Source of the DNA: CAWICD01 sp052267165
GTDB taxonomy: Bacteria > Vulcanimicrobiota > Vulcanimicrobiia > Vulcanimicrobiales > Vulcanimicrobiaceae
Assembly: GCA_052267165.1 (NCBI GenBank)
Contig: JBKQHO010000050.1
Span: 5,984-69,983, forward strand
DNA length: 64,000 bases
Direction: 5' to 3'
The position numbers and the translations under genes are program-made. How positions within the stretch are numbered: position 1 is the stretch's first letter; every line of letters starts with the position of its first letter. Below are positions 43,392-52,595 of the stretch, one piece after another. The notes under the pieces were generated by a model. That model made no database searches. It was not told the origin of the DNA and worked only from the letters and a program-made list of their open reading frames with translations.

Positions 43392-44051
43392 GTGCTGAAG
43401 GCGGCTGCTAGCTACGATTGGCTGATGGACGGCGCACAGGAACCGGTCTGCGATCGCTTCGACGCGCACGTGCTGGCTTGCGTGCTCGTTCTGGCGCTCG
43501 AGGAAAGCGCGGCGGCCGGATTTCCGCTCTCCGAAGGTACGGGCTTGAGCAGCGCGGCGCTCACGGAGATGCTGCGCGCGGTATTTCCTCACGCCGTCCC
43601 GCTGGTCGCAGACGCCGCCCTCGCCGGCGAACCCCTTCTTCCCGAGGACGAGCGTTCGCTGCGGGAACTGTTGATGCGCTTCTCCACGCGACGAACGCCC
43701 CTCGAGCTTCATCTTGCCGCCATGATCGCGCGTCGCGCGATGCGGCCCAATCACTTGTGGCAGGACCTGGGTCTGCGCAACCGCGGCGAGCTCAGCACGT
43801 TGATGGGCAGGCACTTCACGTCCCTTGCGCGCCGCAACGTCAACGACATGAAGTGGAAAAAGTTTCTCTACCGTATGATTTGCCGGGATGAGGGATTTCG
43901 TCTGTGCACGGCCCCAAGCTGCGCCGAGTGCGGCGATTTCGCCGTGTGCTTCGGCGACGAGTCCGGTGAAAGTCTACTCGCGCGGAACCGCCTCGCCTTG
44001 GAACTCGCGCACGCCGTAATCGCGGATTCGTCGCGCCTTCGGCTGCGCTAA
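43392..44051 (+). CDS. nifQ: NifQ, molybdenum donor for FeMo-co
   Basis: A 219-residue protein ending in the NifQ signature: KWKKFLYRMICRDEGFRLC followed by the cluster motif C-x4-C-x2-C-x5-C (TAPSCAECGDFAVCFG). NifQ holds a [Mo-3Fe-4S] unit and donates Mo to NifEN/NifH. The N-terminal half is all-helical. It starts with GTG, 12 bases after fdxB. It closes the first block of the rightward array. Confidence 0.88.
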   Translation: MLKAAASYDWLMDGAQEPVCDRFDAHVLACVLVLALEESAAAGFPLSEGTGLSSAALTEMLRAVFPHAVPLVADAALAGEPLLPEDERSLRELLMRFSTRRTPLELHLAAMIARRAMRPNHLWQDLGLRNRGELSTLMGRHFTSLARRNVNDMKWKKFLYRMICRDEGFRLCTAPSCAECGDFAVCFGDESGESLLARNRLALELAHAVIADSSRLRLR

Positions 44052-44276
44052 GATGTCGCACATTTCTATCTGACTCGCCACACAACTATGTCCGTAAATG
44101 GCTTGACGAATGGCCCGTGGCTTTCATTTTACCGCATGTTAGCATTGCGTCGAAATCAACATTGTTCGAAACGCTGCGTCTCTGTAGAAGCGGGCTGGCG
44201 ACGGTGAAGACGATATGACCAACAAACGGGGCAACGAGCCGGAGTCCGTTGCACACAATCGTGACAGGAGCAGGCG
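44052..44276. other. Gap between nifQ and the hesB-suf block, possible promoter
   Basis: The 225 bases are AT-richer than the neighbouring genes. TTGACG at 44103-44108 could be a -35 box, but no good -10 follows at the right distance. An imperfect inverted repeat AACGG...CCGTT lies near 44225-44250. No terminator after nifQ and no gene is seen, so the SUF block may have its own promoter. Confidence 0.35.
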
Positions 44277-44597
44277 ATGATCCATCTCACCGAAACTGCG
44301 GCCGACGCGGTCCGTGCGGCGATGGCGGGGGCTCCCGAGCCCGTCGACGGATTGCGCATCGTGGTGGAAGCCGGCGGCTGTGCCGGCTTCAAGTATATGA
44401 TGGGGTTAGTCGCGGAGCCGGCCCCGGGCGACGTGCTCGTCGAGGATCGCGGCATCAAGGTCTTCATCGATCCGAGCAGCCTGCCTTCGATCGACGGAAC
44501 CACGATCGATTTCGTGACGACCCTTCAAGAGTCGGGATTCAGCTTCAAGAATCCGCACGCGGCTTCACGCTGCGAATGCGGCAAGTCGTTCGGCTAG
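44277..44597 (+). CDS. A-type Fe-S carrier protein (HesB/IscA/NifIscA)
   Basis: A 106-residue carrier with all three canonical cysteines: Cys35 (EAGGCAGFKY) and the C-terminal CECG (Cys99, Cys101). It ends HAASRCECGKSFG. AGGAG (in GACAGGAGCAGGCG) precedes the ATG. It heads the SUF block and probably moves [4Fe-4S] or [2Fe-2S] clusters from SufBCD to nitrogenase proteins. It contrasts with the paralogue at 32364-32735, which has lost one ligand. Confidence 0.92.
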   Translation: MIHLTETAADAVRAAMAGAPEPVDGLRIVVEAGGCAGFKYMMGLVAEPAPGDVLVEDRGIKVFIDPSSLPSIDGTTIDFVTTLQESGFSFKNPHAASRCECGKSFG

Positions 44598-44629
44598 AAC
44601 GACTTCGAGTAGACGACGGGTACGAATCT

Positions 44630-46075
44630 TTGAGCAGCACCGCGGACAGCGTCGAAAGCCTCGCCAACCAGGAGTACAAGTGGGGCTTCGTCACGGACAT
44701 CGAGTCCGATGTGATTCCGCGCGGCCTGAGCGAAGACGTCGTGCGCTTGATCTCGGCCAAGAAAGACGAACCGGCCTGGCTGCTCGAATGGCGGCTGAAG
44801 GCGTTTCGCGTCTGGCAAGCGATGAGCGAGCCGCAATGGTCCAACCTCCGCTATCCGAAGATCGATTTCCAAGACATCATCTACTACGCGGCGCCCAAAG
44901 CCAAGAACGACGCGCCCAAGAGCTTGGACGAGATCGATCCCGAGCTGCTCGACACCTATAGCAAGCTCGGCATTCCGCTGAAAGAGCAAGAACTGCTCGC
45001 CGGAATCGCGGTCGATGCGGTGTTCGATAGCGTCTCGGTAGCCACGACGTTCAAAGGCAAGCTCAAGGCGATGGGCATCATCTTCGGCTCCTTCTCGCAA
45101 GCGGTGCGCGAATATCCCGAGCTCGTGCGAAAATATCTGGGCTCGGTCGTATCGCCCGCCGACAACTACTTCGCGGCCCTCAACTCTGCGGTATTCAGCG
45201 ACGGCTCGTTCTGCTACATTCCCAAAGGCGTGCGCTGTCCGATGGAGCTGTCCACGTACTTTCGCATCAACGCCAAGGACACGGGCCAGTTCGAGCGGAC
45301 GCTGCTGGTCGCCGACGAGGGCGCCGTGGTCAGCTACCTCGAGGGCTGCACGGCACCGATGCGCGACACCAATCAGCTGCACGCGGCGGTGGTCGAGCTC
45401 GTCGCATTGGACGGCGCTGCGATCAAGTACTCGACGGTGCAGAACTGGTATCCCGGCGACAAAGAGGGCAAGGGCGGCATCTACAACTTCGTCACAAAGC
45501 GCGGCTCGTGCGCGGCAAATGCGAAAATCTCCTGGACCCAGGTCGAGACCGGGTCGGCGATCACCTGGAAGTATCCGAGCTGCGTGCTGGCCGGCGACAA
45601 CTCCGTCGGCGAGTTCTACTCGGTGGCGCTCACGAACCACTACCAGCAGGCGGACACGGGCACGAAGATGATCCACATCGGGAAGAATACGAAGAGCACG
45701 ATCGTCTCCAAGGGGATCTCGGCCGGACACGGCCGCAACACGTACCGCGGCGCCGTGAAGATCATGAAGTCGGCGGTCGGCGCGCGCAACTTCTCGCAAT
45801 GCGACTCGATGCTCTTGGGCAGCCTCTGCGAAGCTCACACGTTCCCCTACATCGAGGTCAGCAACACCTCGTCGCAAGTGGAGCACGAAGCATCCACCTC
45901 CAAGATCGGCGAGGACCAGATCTTCTACTGCCGCCAGCGCGGCATCGGCGCCGAAGACGCCGTCTCGATGATCGTGAACGGGTTCTGCAAGGAAGTCTTC
46001 CGCGAGCTCCCCATGGAGTTCGCCGTGGAGGCCCAAAAACTGCTCGGCATAAGCTTGGAAGGCAGCGTGGGTTAA
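44630..46075 (+). CDS. sufB: SufB, Fe-S cluster scaffold subunit
   Basis: Scaffold of the SufBCD complex, about 481 residues (typical 470-480). Conserved regions include EYKWGFVTDIESDVIPRGLS, FCYIPKGVRCPMELSTYFRI, YLEGCTAPMRDTNQLHAAVV and the C-terminal SMIVNGFCKEVFRELPMEF. No ATG or GTG is available at the expected place; a TTG at 44630 gives the standard length, while the frame stays open back into the hesB gene. It is followed by sufC after four bases. Confidence 0.95.
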   Translation: MSSTADSVESLANQEYKWGFVTDIESDVIPRGLSEDVVRLISAKKDEPAWLLEWRLKAFRVWQAMSEPQWSNLRYPKIDFQDIIYYAAPKAKNDAPKSLDEIDPELLDTYSKLGIPLKEQELLAGIAVDAVFDSVSVATTFKGKLKAMGIIFGSFSQAVREYPELVRKYLGSVVSPADNYFAALNSAVFSDGSFCYIPKGVRCPMELSTYFRINAKDTGQFERTLLVADEGAVVSYLEGCTAPMRDTNQLHAAVVELVALDGAAIKYSTVQNWYPGDKEGKGGIYNFVTKRGSCAANAKISWTQVETGSAITWKYPSCVLAGDNSVGEFYSVALTNHYQQADTGTKMIHIGKNTKSTIVSKGISAGHGRNTYRGAVKIMKSAVGARNFSQCDSMLLGSLCEAHTFPYIEVSNTSSQVEHEASTSKIGEDQIFYCRQRGIGAEDAVSMIVNGFCKEVFRELPMEFAVEAQKLLGISLEGSVG

Positions 46076-46079
46076 AGCG

Positions 46080-46856
46080 ATGGCACTGCTCGATATCAAG
46101 GGCCTCTTTGCCCGGGTCGGTGAGCGCGAGATCCTCAAGGGCATCGATCTGACGATCCAACCGGGTGAAGTCCACGCCATCATGGGTCCGAACGGTTCCG
46201 GAAAGAGCACGCTCTCGCAAGTGCTGGCGGGACGTGAGTCCTATGTGGTCACCGCCGGCGAAGTAGTGTACGAAGGCAAGGATCTGCTGCAGATGCCGGC
46301 CGAGGATCGCGCGCGGCAGGGCGTCTACCTGGCGTTTCAATATCCGGTGGAGATCCCCGGCATCAGCAACCTCTACTTCCTCAAAGCCGCGGTCAACGCA
46401 GCTCGAAGGGACAAAGGGCTTCCGGAAGTGGACGCCATGGACTTCCTGAGCCTCATCCAGGAAAAGCTGGCGCTGATGGAGATGGATGCGTCGCTCCTAA
46501 ACCGCTCGGTCAACGTGGGCTTCTCCGGCGGGGAAAAGAAACGCAACGAGATCTTCCACATGGCGGTGCTCGAGCCCAAGCTCGCCATTCTCGACGAGAC
46601 CGATTCCGGGCTCGACATCGATGCGCTCAAGCTCGTGGCCAGCGGCGTCAACAAGCTGCGCAGCGCCCAGCGTTCGCTCATCGTGATCACGCACTATCAG
46701 CGTCTGCTCGATTACATCACGCCCGATTTCGTGCACGTGCTGGCCGACGGTCGCATCGTCAAATCCGGCGGCAGCGGGTTGGCTCACGAACTCGAGCGCA
46801 GCGGCTACGCGGGTCTAGGGATTCACGATCCCGAGGAGACGGTCGCGAGCGTATGA
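46080..46856 (+). CDS. sufC: SufC, Fe-S assembly ATPase
   Basis: ABC-type ATPase (258 residues) that drives shape changes in SufBD. The Walker A is GPNGSGKSTL, the signature is FSGGEKKRNEI (SufC-typical), and the Walker B reads LAILDETDSGLDIDAL. YQRLLDYITPDFVHVLADGR near the end is also SufC-specific. It overlaps sufD by four bases. Confidence 0.97.
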   Translation: MALLDIKGLFARVGEREILKGIDLTIQPGEVHAIMGPNGSGKSTLSQVLAGRESYVVTAGEVVYEGKDLLQMPAEDRARQGVYLAFQYPVEIPGISNLYFLKAAVNAARRDKGLPEVDAMDFLSLIQEKLALMEMDASLLNRSVNVGFSGGEKKRNEIFHMAVLEPKLAILDETDSGLDIDALKLVASGVNKLRSAQRSLIVITHYQRLLDYITPDFVHVLADGRIVKSGGSGLAHELERSGYAGLGIHDPEETVASV

Positions 46857-48139
46857 CGACGCAGACCGATTCGTGGCTCGCCCATTTCGCCGACCGGACG
46901 CGAAACGCGCCGCGGCCCGACGCGCCGTGGATCGAGCGGTTGCGTCAGTCCGCCTTCGCGCGGTTTTCCGCGCTGCGCTTTCCGACGGCCCGCGACGAAG
47001 AGTGGCGCTACACCGACGTCGAGCCCATCGCGACGTCCGCATTCGAGCCGGCCCCGGCAGCCTGGGCGAACGCCGACGCGCTCGCGCCGTTCGCTCGAGG
47101 CCATCGCTTGGTGTTCGTCAACGGCCGCCTTCAGCGGCCCATTCCCGCGTTTCCCTCCGGTCTGACCGGAGGACTGCTGAACGGTCAGAAACTCGAGAAC
47201 GGCTGCGAGCTCAAGAGCTTCCCGTGGGAACACTTGGCGAAGCACGCTGCCTTCGAAGCCGACGCTTTCGTCGCGTTGAACACGGCGTTCCTCGGCGAAG
47301 CCGCCTGCCTTCAGATCGCGCGCGAAGCGGTTATCGAAGCGCCGATTCATCTCGTCTACATCACCGTGCCCGGCTCGAAGCCGATCGCCTCGCATCCTCG
47401 CACGCTCATCGTCGTCGGGGAGTTCGCCCGCTGTACCCTGGTGGAAACCTATCTGGGAACGGGCGACTATCTCAGCAACTCCGTCACGGAGCTCGTCGTC
47501 GGCGCCGGCGCGAGCGTCGACCACTATAAGGTGCAGATGGAGTCGCGAGGCGCGTTTCACGTCGCCACCCTGGCGACGCAACTGGCGCGGGACGCCCATT
47601 ATTCCACGACGTCCTTCTCACTCGGCGGGTCGCTGGTGCGGAACAATTCCAATGCGCGGCTCTCGGAAGGATCGGAGGCCACGCTCAACGGCTTGTATCT
47701 CGTCGAAGGCGTGCAGCACGTCGACAATCAGCTTACGGTCGACCATGCGGAACCGAACGCGTCGAGCCAGGAGCTCTACAAGGGCATTCTCGACGGCATG
47801 GCCAGCGCAGCCTTCAGCGGCAAGATCGTGGTCCGCAAAGACGCGCAAAAGACCGATGCCAAGCAGTCGAACCGGAATCTGATCCTCTCCGACGATGCGG
47901 TGGTCAATACCAAGCCGGTTTTGCAGATTCTCGCCGACGACGTCCGCTGCACGCACGGCGCGACCATCGGCCAGTTGGACGGCGAAGCAACCTTCTATCT
48001 GCGTTCGCGCGGGATCGGCAGAGACGAGGCGCGCAGCATGCTCACCTACGCCTTCGCCCAAGACGTGATCGAGCGCGTGAAGGTCCCCGCATTACGGACC
48101 ACGCTCGAGCGCGCGATCTTCGAGAAATTCGCATGCTAG
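46853..48139 (+). CDS. sufD: SufD, Fe-S cluster scaffold subunit
   Basis: SufB paralogue of 428 residues forming SufBC2D. The N-terminal ERLRQSAFARFSALRFPTAR and DEEWRYTDVEPI are typical, as are SNARLSEGSEATLNGLYLVE and the C-terminal RGIGRDEARSMLTYAFAQDV. His/Cys residues near DDVRCTHGATIGQ fit the SufD role in iron entry. It overlaps sufC (ATGA) and sufS. Confidence 0.95.
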   Translation: MTTQTDSWLAHFADRTRNAPRPDAPWIERLRQSAFARFSALRFPTARDEEWRYTDVEPIATSAFEPAPAAWANADALAPFARGHRLVFVNGRLQRPIPAFPSGLTGGLLNGQKLENGCELKSFPWEHLAKHAAFEADAFVALNTAFLGEAACLQIAREAVIEAPIHLVYITVPGSKPIASHPRTLIVVGEFARCTLVETYLGTGDYLSNSVTELVVGAGASVDHYKVQMESRGAFHVATLATQLARDAHYSTTSFSLGGSLVRNNSNARLSEGSEATLNGLYLVEGVQHVDNQLTVDHAEPNASSQELYKGILDGMASAAFSGKIVVRKDAQKTDAKQSNRNLILSDDAVVNTKPVLQILADDVRCTHGATIGQLDGEATFYLRSRGIGRDEARSMLTYAFAQDVIERVKVPALRTTLERAIFEKFAC

Positions 48140-49380
48140 CCGCCGATCGCGTCGGCCCGCCGCTTCTCGACGTAGCGGCGATCCGTAAGGACTTCCCGGT
48201 GCTGCAGCAGACGGTGCACGGCAAACCGCTCGTCTACCTGGACAGCGCCGCGACGGCCCAAAAGCCGTACGCCGTGATCGACGCAATCCGCCGCTTCAAC
48301 GAAGTCGACTGTGCCAACATTCACCGCGGCGTTCATGAGTTGAGTCAACGTTCTACCGCCGCCTACGAAGCAACGCGCACCAAGGCGATGCGGTATCTGA
48401 ATTCGGCCGCCGAGCACGAACTCGTCTTCGTCAGGGGCACGACCGAGGCCATCAACCTGGTGGCCTCGAGTTGGGGCCGCGGAAACGTCAAGCCCGGCGA
48501 CGAGATCATCATCTCCGCTCTCGAGCACCATTCCAACATCGTGCCGTGGCAGATGCTCTGCGAGGCAACGGGCGCGTCGCTGCGCTTCATCCCCATCGAC
48601 GATCGAGGCGACCTGGTCCTCGACGCGTACGAGAAGCTCCTCAATCACCGCACCCGCATGGTCGCCGTCTCCCACGTCTCCAACGCGCTGGGCACGATCA
48701 ACCCGGTGGGGTTCATCATCGAGAAGGCCCACGCGTCCGGCGCGTTGGCATTGATCGACGGTGCCCAAGCGGTTCCCCACATGAAGGTCGACGTGCGCGC
48801 CCTCGACGCCGATTTCTACGCCTTTTCCGGACACAAGCTGTTCGGCCCGACCGGCGTCGGCATGCTCTACGGCAAGGCCAAGCTGCTCGAGTCGATGCCG
48901 CCTTATCAAGGCGGCGGCGACATGATCCGCACGGTCACGCTCGAAAAGACGACCTACAACGACCTGCCGTACAAGTTCGAGGCCGGCACGCCGAACATCG
49001 CCGGCGGGATCGGCCTGGGGGCAGCGTTCGATTACGTCTCGGCCGTCGACCTCGACGCGATCGCCGCCTACGAGCATGAGCTCCTCGTCCACGGAACCGC
49101 GCTGCTCGAGCAGATTCCCGGCCTGCGGATCATCGGAACGGCACGCGACAAGGCTTCGGTGCTCTCGTTCGTGATGGACGGCATCCATCCGCACGACATC
49201 GGCACGATCCTCGACCGGCTCGGAATCGCCGTTCGAACCGGCCATCACTGTGCTCAGCCCGTGATGGACCGCTTCGGAATTCCCGCCACGACGCGTGCCT
49301 CGCTCGCCTTTTACAACACCCCGGCGGAGCTCGATCGACTGGCGGCCGGTCTCACAAAGGTCCAGGAGATGTTCGCCTGA
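48133..49380 (+). CDS. sufS: SufS-type cysteine desulfurase
   Basis: PLP enzyme (415 residues) that takes sulfur from cysteine. The PLP lysine lies in FYAFSGHKLFGPTGVGMLYG, and the catalytic Cys in RTGHHCAQPVMDRFGI, the short-loop type II active site of SufS that needs SufU or SufE as acceptor. The partner sufU follows with a one-base overlap. It is separate from the type I NifS encoded at 50215. Confidence 0.96.
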   Translation: MLAADRVGPPLLDVAAIRKDFPVLQQTVHGKPLVYLDSAATAQKPYAVIDAIRRFNEVDCANIHRGVHELSQRSTAAYEATRTKAMRYLNSAAEHELVFVRGTTEAINLVASSWGRGNVKPGDEIIISALEHHSNIVPWQMLCEATGASLRFIPIDDRGDLVLDAYEKLLNHRTRMVAVSHVSNALGTINPVGFIIEKAHASGALALIDGAQAVPHMKVDVRALDADFYAFSGHKLFGPTGVGMLYGKAKLLESMPPYQGGGDMIRTVTLEKTTYNDLPYKFEAGTPNIAGGIGLGAAFDYVSAVDLDAIAAYEHELLVHGTALLEQIPGLRIIGTARDKASVLSFVMDGIHPHDIGTILDRLGIAVRTGHHCAQPVMDRFGIPATTRASLAFYNTPAELDRLAAGLTKVQEMFA

Positions 49381-49886
49381 TGTTCGACGATCTCTATCAG
49401 GAAGTCATCATCGACCACAGCAAGCGGCCGCGCAACCACCGGGCGATGGAGGATGCCAACCGCCGCGCCGACGGCCACAACCAGCTGTGCGGCGACAAGC
49501 TTCGTTTATACCTGAAGCTCGAGGACGACCGGGTCGCGGACGCCAGCTTCGAGGGCTCGGGCTGCGCCATCTCGACCGCCGCCGCCTCGTTGATGACGGA
49601 GAGCCTGAAGGGGAAGACGCGTGAGGAGTCGCTGAAGCTGCTCGACACCTTCCACGAGCTGCTCACGACGGACACGCCGGTGCGCCGCGACCTCGGCAAG
49701 CTCGTCGTCTTCTGCGGAGTGCGCGAGTACCCGGCGCGAGTCAAGTGCGCAACGCTCGCGTGGCACACCCTCAAGTCGGCGCTGGTGACGACGACGGTAA
49801 GGACGGAGCTGGTCACGACGGAGCTCATCACGCTGGAGCCGGTGACAACCGAACTGGTGACGACCGAACTGGTGACGACGGAATGA
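49380..49886 (+). CDS. sufU: SufU sulfur-transfer protein with a repeat tail
   Basis: A 168-residue SufU, the zinc protein that accepts sulfur from SufS. The three conserved Cys motifs are present: HNQLCGDKLRL, EGSGCAISTAAASLM and RVKCATLAWHTL; SufU normally ends soon after the last. Here ~35 extra residues follow, made of near-identical pentapeptides of the type LVTTE, encoded by the 15-bp repeats at 49782-49883. The repeats run into the start codon of the next gene. The core should be functional; the tail is unusual. Confidence 0.9.
   Translation: MFDDLYQEVIIDHSKRPRNHRAMEDANRRADGHNQLCGDKLRLYLKLEDDRVADASFEGSGCAISTAAASLMTESLKGKTREESLKLLDTFHELLTTDTPVRRDLGKLVVFCGVREYPARVKCATLAWHTLKSALVTTTVRTELVTTELITLEPVTTELVTTELVTTE
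49782..49883 (+). repeat. Tandem 15-bp repeats encoding the SufU tail
   Basis: Six 15-base units of the form CTGGTGACGACCGAA plus one 12-base variant (49797-49808) stand head to tail, in frame, each coding for about LVTTE. The last three are almost identical, showing recent expansion. The array ends exactly at the overlapping TGA/ATG of sufU and sufT. Confidence 0.85.
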
Positions 49887-50218
49887 GCCTGCGAGAGCAA
49901 GTGATCGCGGCGCTGCGCACGGTGCGCGATCCCGAACTGCCGGTCAGCGTCTACGATCTCGGGCTGATCTACGCGCTCGAAACGGATTCGAGCGGCGCCG
50001 TCGCGATCCTCATGACGCTGACCGCGCCGAATTGCCCCACGGCGGGCACGCTACCGGGCGAGGTGGAACGCGCCGTGCGAGCGATTCCCGGCGTCGCCGA
50101 CGTCTGCTTGGAGCTGACCTTCGAGCCCGCCTGGTCGAAGGAGCGCGTTGCGCCGGCGGTTAGACTCTTTCTGGGATTGGACGATTCGTCGAGTTCGCTC
50201 GTGAGGCTTCGTCTGTGA
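49883..50218 (+). CDS. sufT: SufT/MIP18 (DUF59) Fe-S assembly protein
   Basis: A 111-residue DUF59 protein: ALRTVRDPELPVSVYDLGLI, LMTLTAPNCPTAGTLPGEVE, then VCLELTFEPAWSKERV. The conserved DPE and the TAPNCP cysteine are present. It assists delivery of Fe-S clusters to target proteins. The ATG overlaps the sufU stop by two bases and the gene overlaps nifS by four. Confidence 0.9.
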   Translation: MSLREQVIAALRTVRDPELPVSVYDLGLIYALETDSSGAVAILMTLTAPNCPTAGTLPGEVERAVRAIPGVADVCLELTFEPAWSKERVAPAVRLFLGLDDSSSSLVRLRL

Positions 50219-51453
50219 TCGAGATGCAGCGCGCAGCACAGCCCGAGCCCACGGTGCGGCGCAGCTATCTCGACAACGGCGCGACGACCAGAGTCGATCC
50301 GAAGGTCGTCGAAGCGATGCTGCCCTTCTTCACCGAGCAGTTCGGCAACGCCTCATCCAAGCACGACTTCGGCGAAGAGGTGGGCGGCGCCGTGCGGACG
50401 GCGAGGCGACAGCTCAAGGCACTGATCGGCGCGGCGCTCGACGAGGAGATCGTTTTCACCTCGAGCGGAACGGAAGCCGACAACACCGCGCTCCTTTCGG
50501 CACTTGAAACGCAAACCGGCCGGAATGAAGTGATCACCTCGCAGGTGGAGCATCCGGCGATTCTGGCGCTCTGCGAACATCTCGAAAAGACGGGCCGCGC
50601 GAAGATCCACCGCATTCCCGTCGACGGCAGCGGCCGGCTCGACCTCGACGCCTATCGCCGCGCGCTCAGCTCGAAGGTGGCCTGCGTCTCCCTGATGTGG
50701 GCCAACAATGAGACGGGCGTCGTTTTTCCGGTCGAGCAGCTCGCGGCCTCGGCGCACGAAGCCGGCGCACTCTTCCACTCCGACGCCGTCCAGGCGGTGG
50801 GCAAGATCCCGATCGACGTTAAGCAGACGCAGATCGACTTGTTGTCGCTCTCGGCACACAAATTCCATGGGCCGAAAGGGATCGGCGCGCTCTACGTCCG
50901 CAAAGGCGTGCCGCTGCAACCATTGATCCGCGGCGGCCGCCAGGAGCGCGGACGGCGTGCAGGCACGGAGAACGTACCGGCGATCGCCGGTCTCGGCAAA
51001 GCGGCGGAACTCGCTCGGCATTCCTTGCAACACGATATCCCGCGCGTGATGCAGTTGCGCGACGGCCTCGAGCGGCGACTCGTCGCGCGCATCGACGGTG
51101 CCATGGTCGTCGGGGGCGGAGCCGCGCGAATTCCGACCACGCTCAACCTCGCCTTCGACTATCTCGAGAGCGACTCGATCCTCGTGTTGCTCAATCGGCA
51201 CGGCATCGCGGCTTCCTCCGGCTCGGCCTGCGCATCGGGCTCGATGGAGCCGTCGCACGTGTTGCGCGCGATGAAGGTGCCGTACACGGCGGCCCATGGC
51301 GCCGTGCGCTTTTCGCTCTCCCGCGAGAACACTGCCGAAGACGTCGATCGGGTAGTGGACGTGCTGCCGGAAATCGTAAGCCGGCTTCGCGAACCGGCGC
51401 TTGCCCTTGACGTGACCATGAGCCACGGCGCCCTTGGCGGTAACTACGCATGA
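50215..51453 (+). CDS. nifS: NifS cysteine desulfurase
   Basis: Type I PLP-dependent desulfurase (412 residues) devoted to nitrogenase cluster assembly. The N-terminus SYLDNGATTRVDPKVVEAML, the PLP lysine in LSLSAHKFHGPKGIGALYVR and the long catalytic loop with Cys in SSGSACASGSMEPSHVL are all in place. It starts with GTG and overlaps both neighbours. Modular NifU, the usual NifS partner, is absent; SufU or SufBCD may accept its sulfur. Confidence 0.95.
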   Translation: MIEMQRAAQPEPTVRRSYLDNGATTRVDPKVVEAMLPFFTEQFGNASSKHDFGEEVGGAVRTARRQLKALIGAALDEEIVFTSSGTEADNTALLSALETQTGRNEVITSQVEHPAILALCEHLEKTGRAKIHRIPVDGSGRLDLDAYRRALSSKVACVSLMWANNETGVVFPVEQLAASAHEAGALFHSDAVQAVGKIPIDVKQTQIDLLSLSAHKFHGPKGIGALYVRKGVPLQPLIRGGRQERGRRAGTENVPAIAGLGKAAELARHSLQHDIPRVMQLRDGLERRLVARIDGAMVVGGGAARIPTTLNLAFDYLESDSILVLLNRHGIAASSGSACASGSMEPSHVLRAMKVPYTAAHGAVRFSLSRENTAEDVDRVVDVLPEIVSRLREPALALDVTMSHGALGGNYA

Positions 51454-52595
51454 ACCAAGATCTTCCCCGCGTCATCATCAATGATTCGACCCTCCGCGAC
51501 GGCGAGCAGGCCCCGGCCGTGGTCTTTGCCGCGGAGGAAAAGATCCGCATCGCGCTGGCGCTGGAGCAAGCGGGTGTCGACGAGATCGAAGCCGGCATCC
51601 CGGCTATGGGCGATGCCGAGATCGACGTGATGCGCGCGATGGGAAAGGCGTTGCCGCGGTCCGCGGTGATCGCATGGTGCCGCATGACGCGGGCCGACGT
51701 CGACGCGGCGGTAAAGACCGGGCTCAAGCGAGTCAATCTTTCCGTTCCCCTATCCGACCGCCAGATTCAGGTCAAGCTTGGCGGTGATCGCCAAGAGGCG
51801 CTGCGTCGCATTCGGGACGTGATTCCGTATGCGCTCGAGCGCGGCTTCGAGGTCTCGGTGGGGGGCGAAGACGCCAGCCGCGCAGACCAGGATTTCGTCT
51901 CGACTGCCGTGCTGGACGCCGAGGAGGCCGGGGCGACGAAGTTCCGTTTCGCCGACACCCTGGGCATCCTCGACCCGTTCCGGACCGATGCGATCTTCCG
52001 CAGGCTGCGGACCGTGACCGATATGGATCTGGAGTTCCACGGACATAACGACTTCGGTCTCGCCACGGCCAATACGCTGGCGGCAATTCAGGCTGGAGCA
52101 TCGCACGCCAGCGTCTGCGTGCTGGGCCTGGGCGAACGAGCGGGGAACGCCGCGCTCGAGGAAGTGGTCGCCGGACTGGCGCTGATCTATTCGCGCAAGA
52201 CGAACGTCGATCTGTCCCGTCTCGCGGGACTGGCCGACATCGTGGCCTCCGCAGCCAGGCGGCCGATTCCAGCCGCCAAGCCGATCGTCGGCGGCGCGGC
52301 GTTCACCCACGAGTCCGGCTTGCACGTCAGCTCTCTGCTGAAGGATCCACAAACGTACGAGGCGGTCGATCCGCGCCGCTTCGGCCGGATGCGCAACTTC
52401 GTGCTCGGCAAGCACTCGGGCCGGGCATCGGTCGTGAACGCGCTGCAAGCTCTCGACTTGAGCGTGGATCACGAGAGCGCAGGCCTCATCCTCGAACAGG
52501 TTCGTGCCCACGCGGCTCGGACGAAACAGTCGGTCGGTCCGCGCGAGCTCCGCGAGTTTCACGCTAACGTCAACATGCTGGGATCACGTCCATGA
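51450..52595 (+). CDS. nifV: Homocitrate synthase NifV
   Basis: Condenses acetyl-CoA and 2-oxoglutarate to homocitrate, the organic part of FeMo-co; 381 residues, standard length. The TIM-barrel starts INDSTLRDGEQAPAVVF; the metal site is HGHNDFGLATANTLAA with CVLGLGERAGNAALEEVV, and the C-terminal lid contains LGKHSGRASVVNALQ. Its presence supports free-living N2 fixation. It is coupled by ATGA overlaps to nifS and nifW. Confidence 0.96.
   Translation: MNQDLPRVIINDSTLRDGEQAPAVVFAAEEKIRIALALEQAGVDEIEAGIPAMGDAEIDVMRAMGKALPRSAVIAWCRMTRADVDAAVKTGLKRVNLSVPLSDRQIQVKLGGDRQEALRRIRDVIPYALERGFEVSVGGEDASRADQDFVSTAVLDAEEAGATKFRFADTLGILDPFRTDAIFRRLRTVTDMDLEFHGHNDFGLATANTLAAIQAGASHASVCVLGLGERAGNAALEEVVAGLALIYSRKTNVDLSRLAGLADIVASAARRPIPAAKPIVGGAAFTHESGLHVSSLLKDPQTYEAVDPRRFGRMRNFVLGKHSGRASVVNALQALDLSVDHESAGLILEQVRAHAARTKQSVGPRELREFHANVNMLGSRP

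Noticed and set aside
49782..49883. Possible CRISPR-like array
   Set aside because: Units are contiguous 15-mers without spacers and in frame with sufU; it is a coding tandem repeat.
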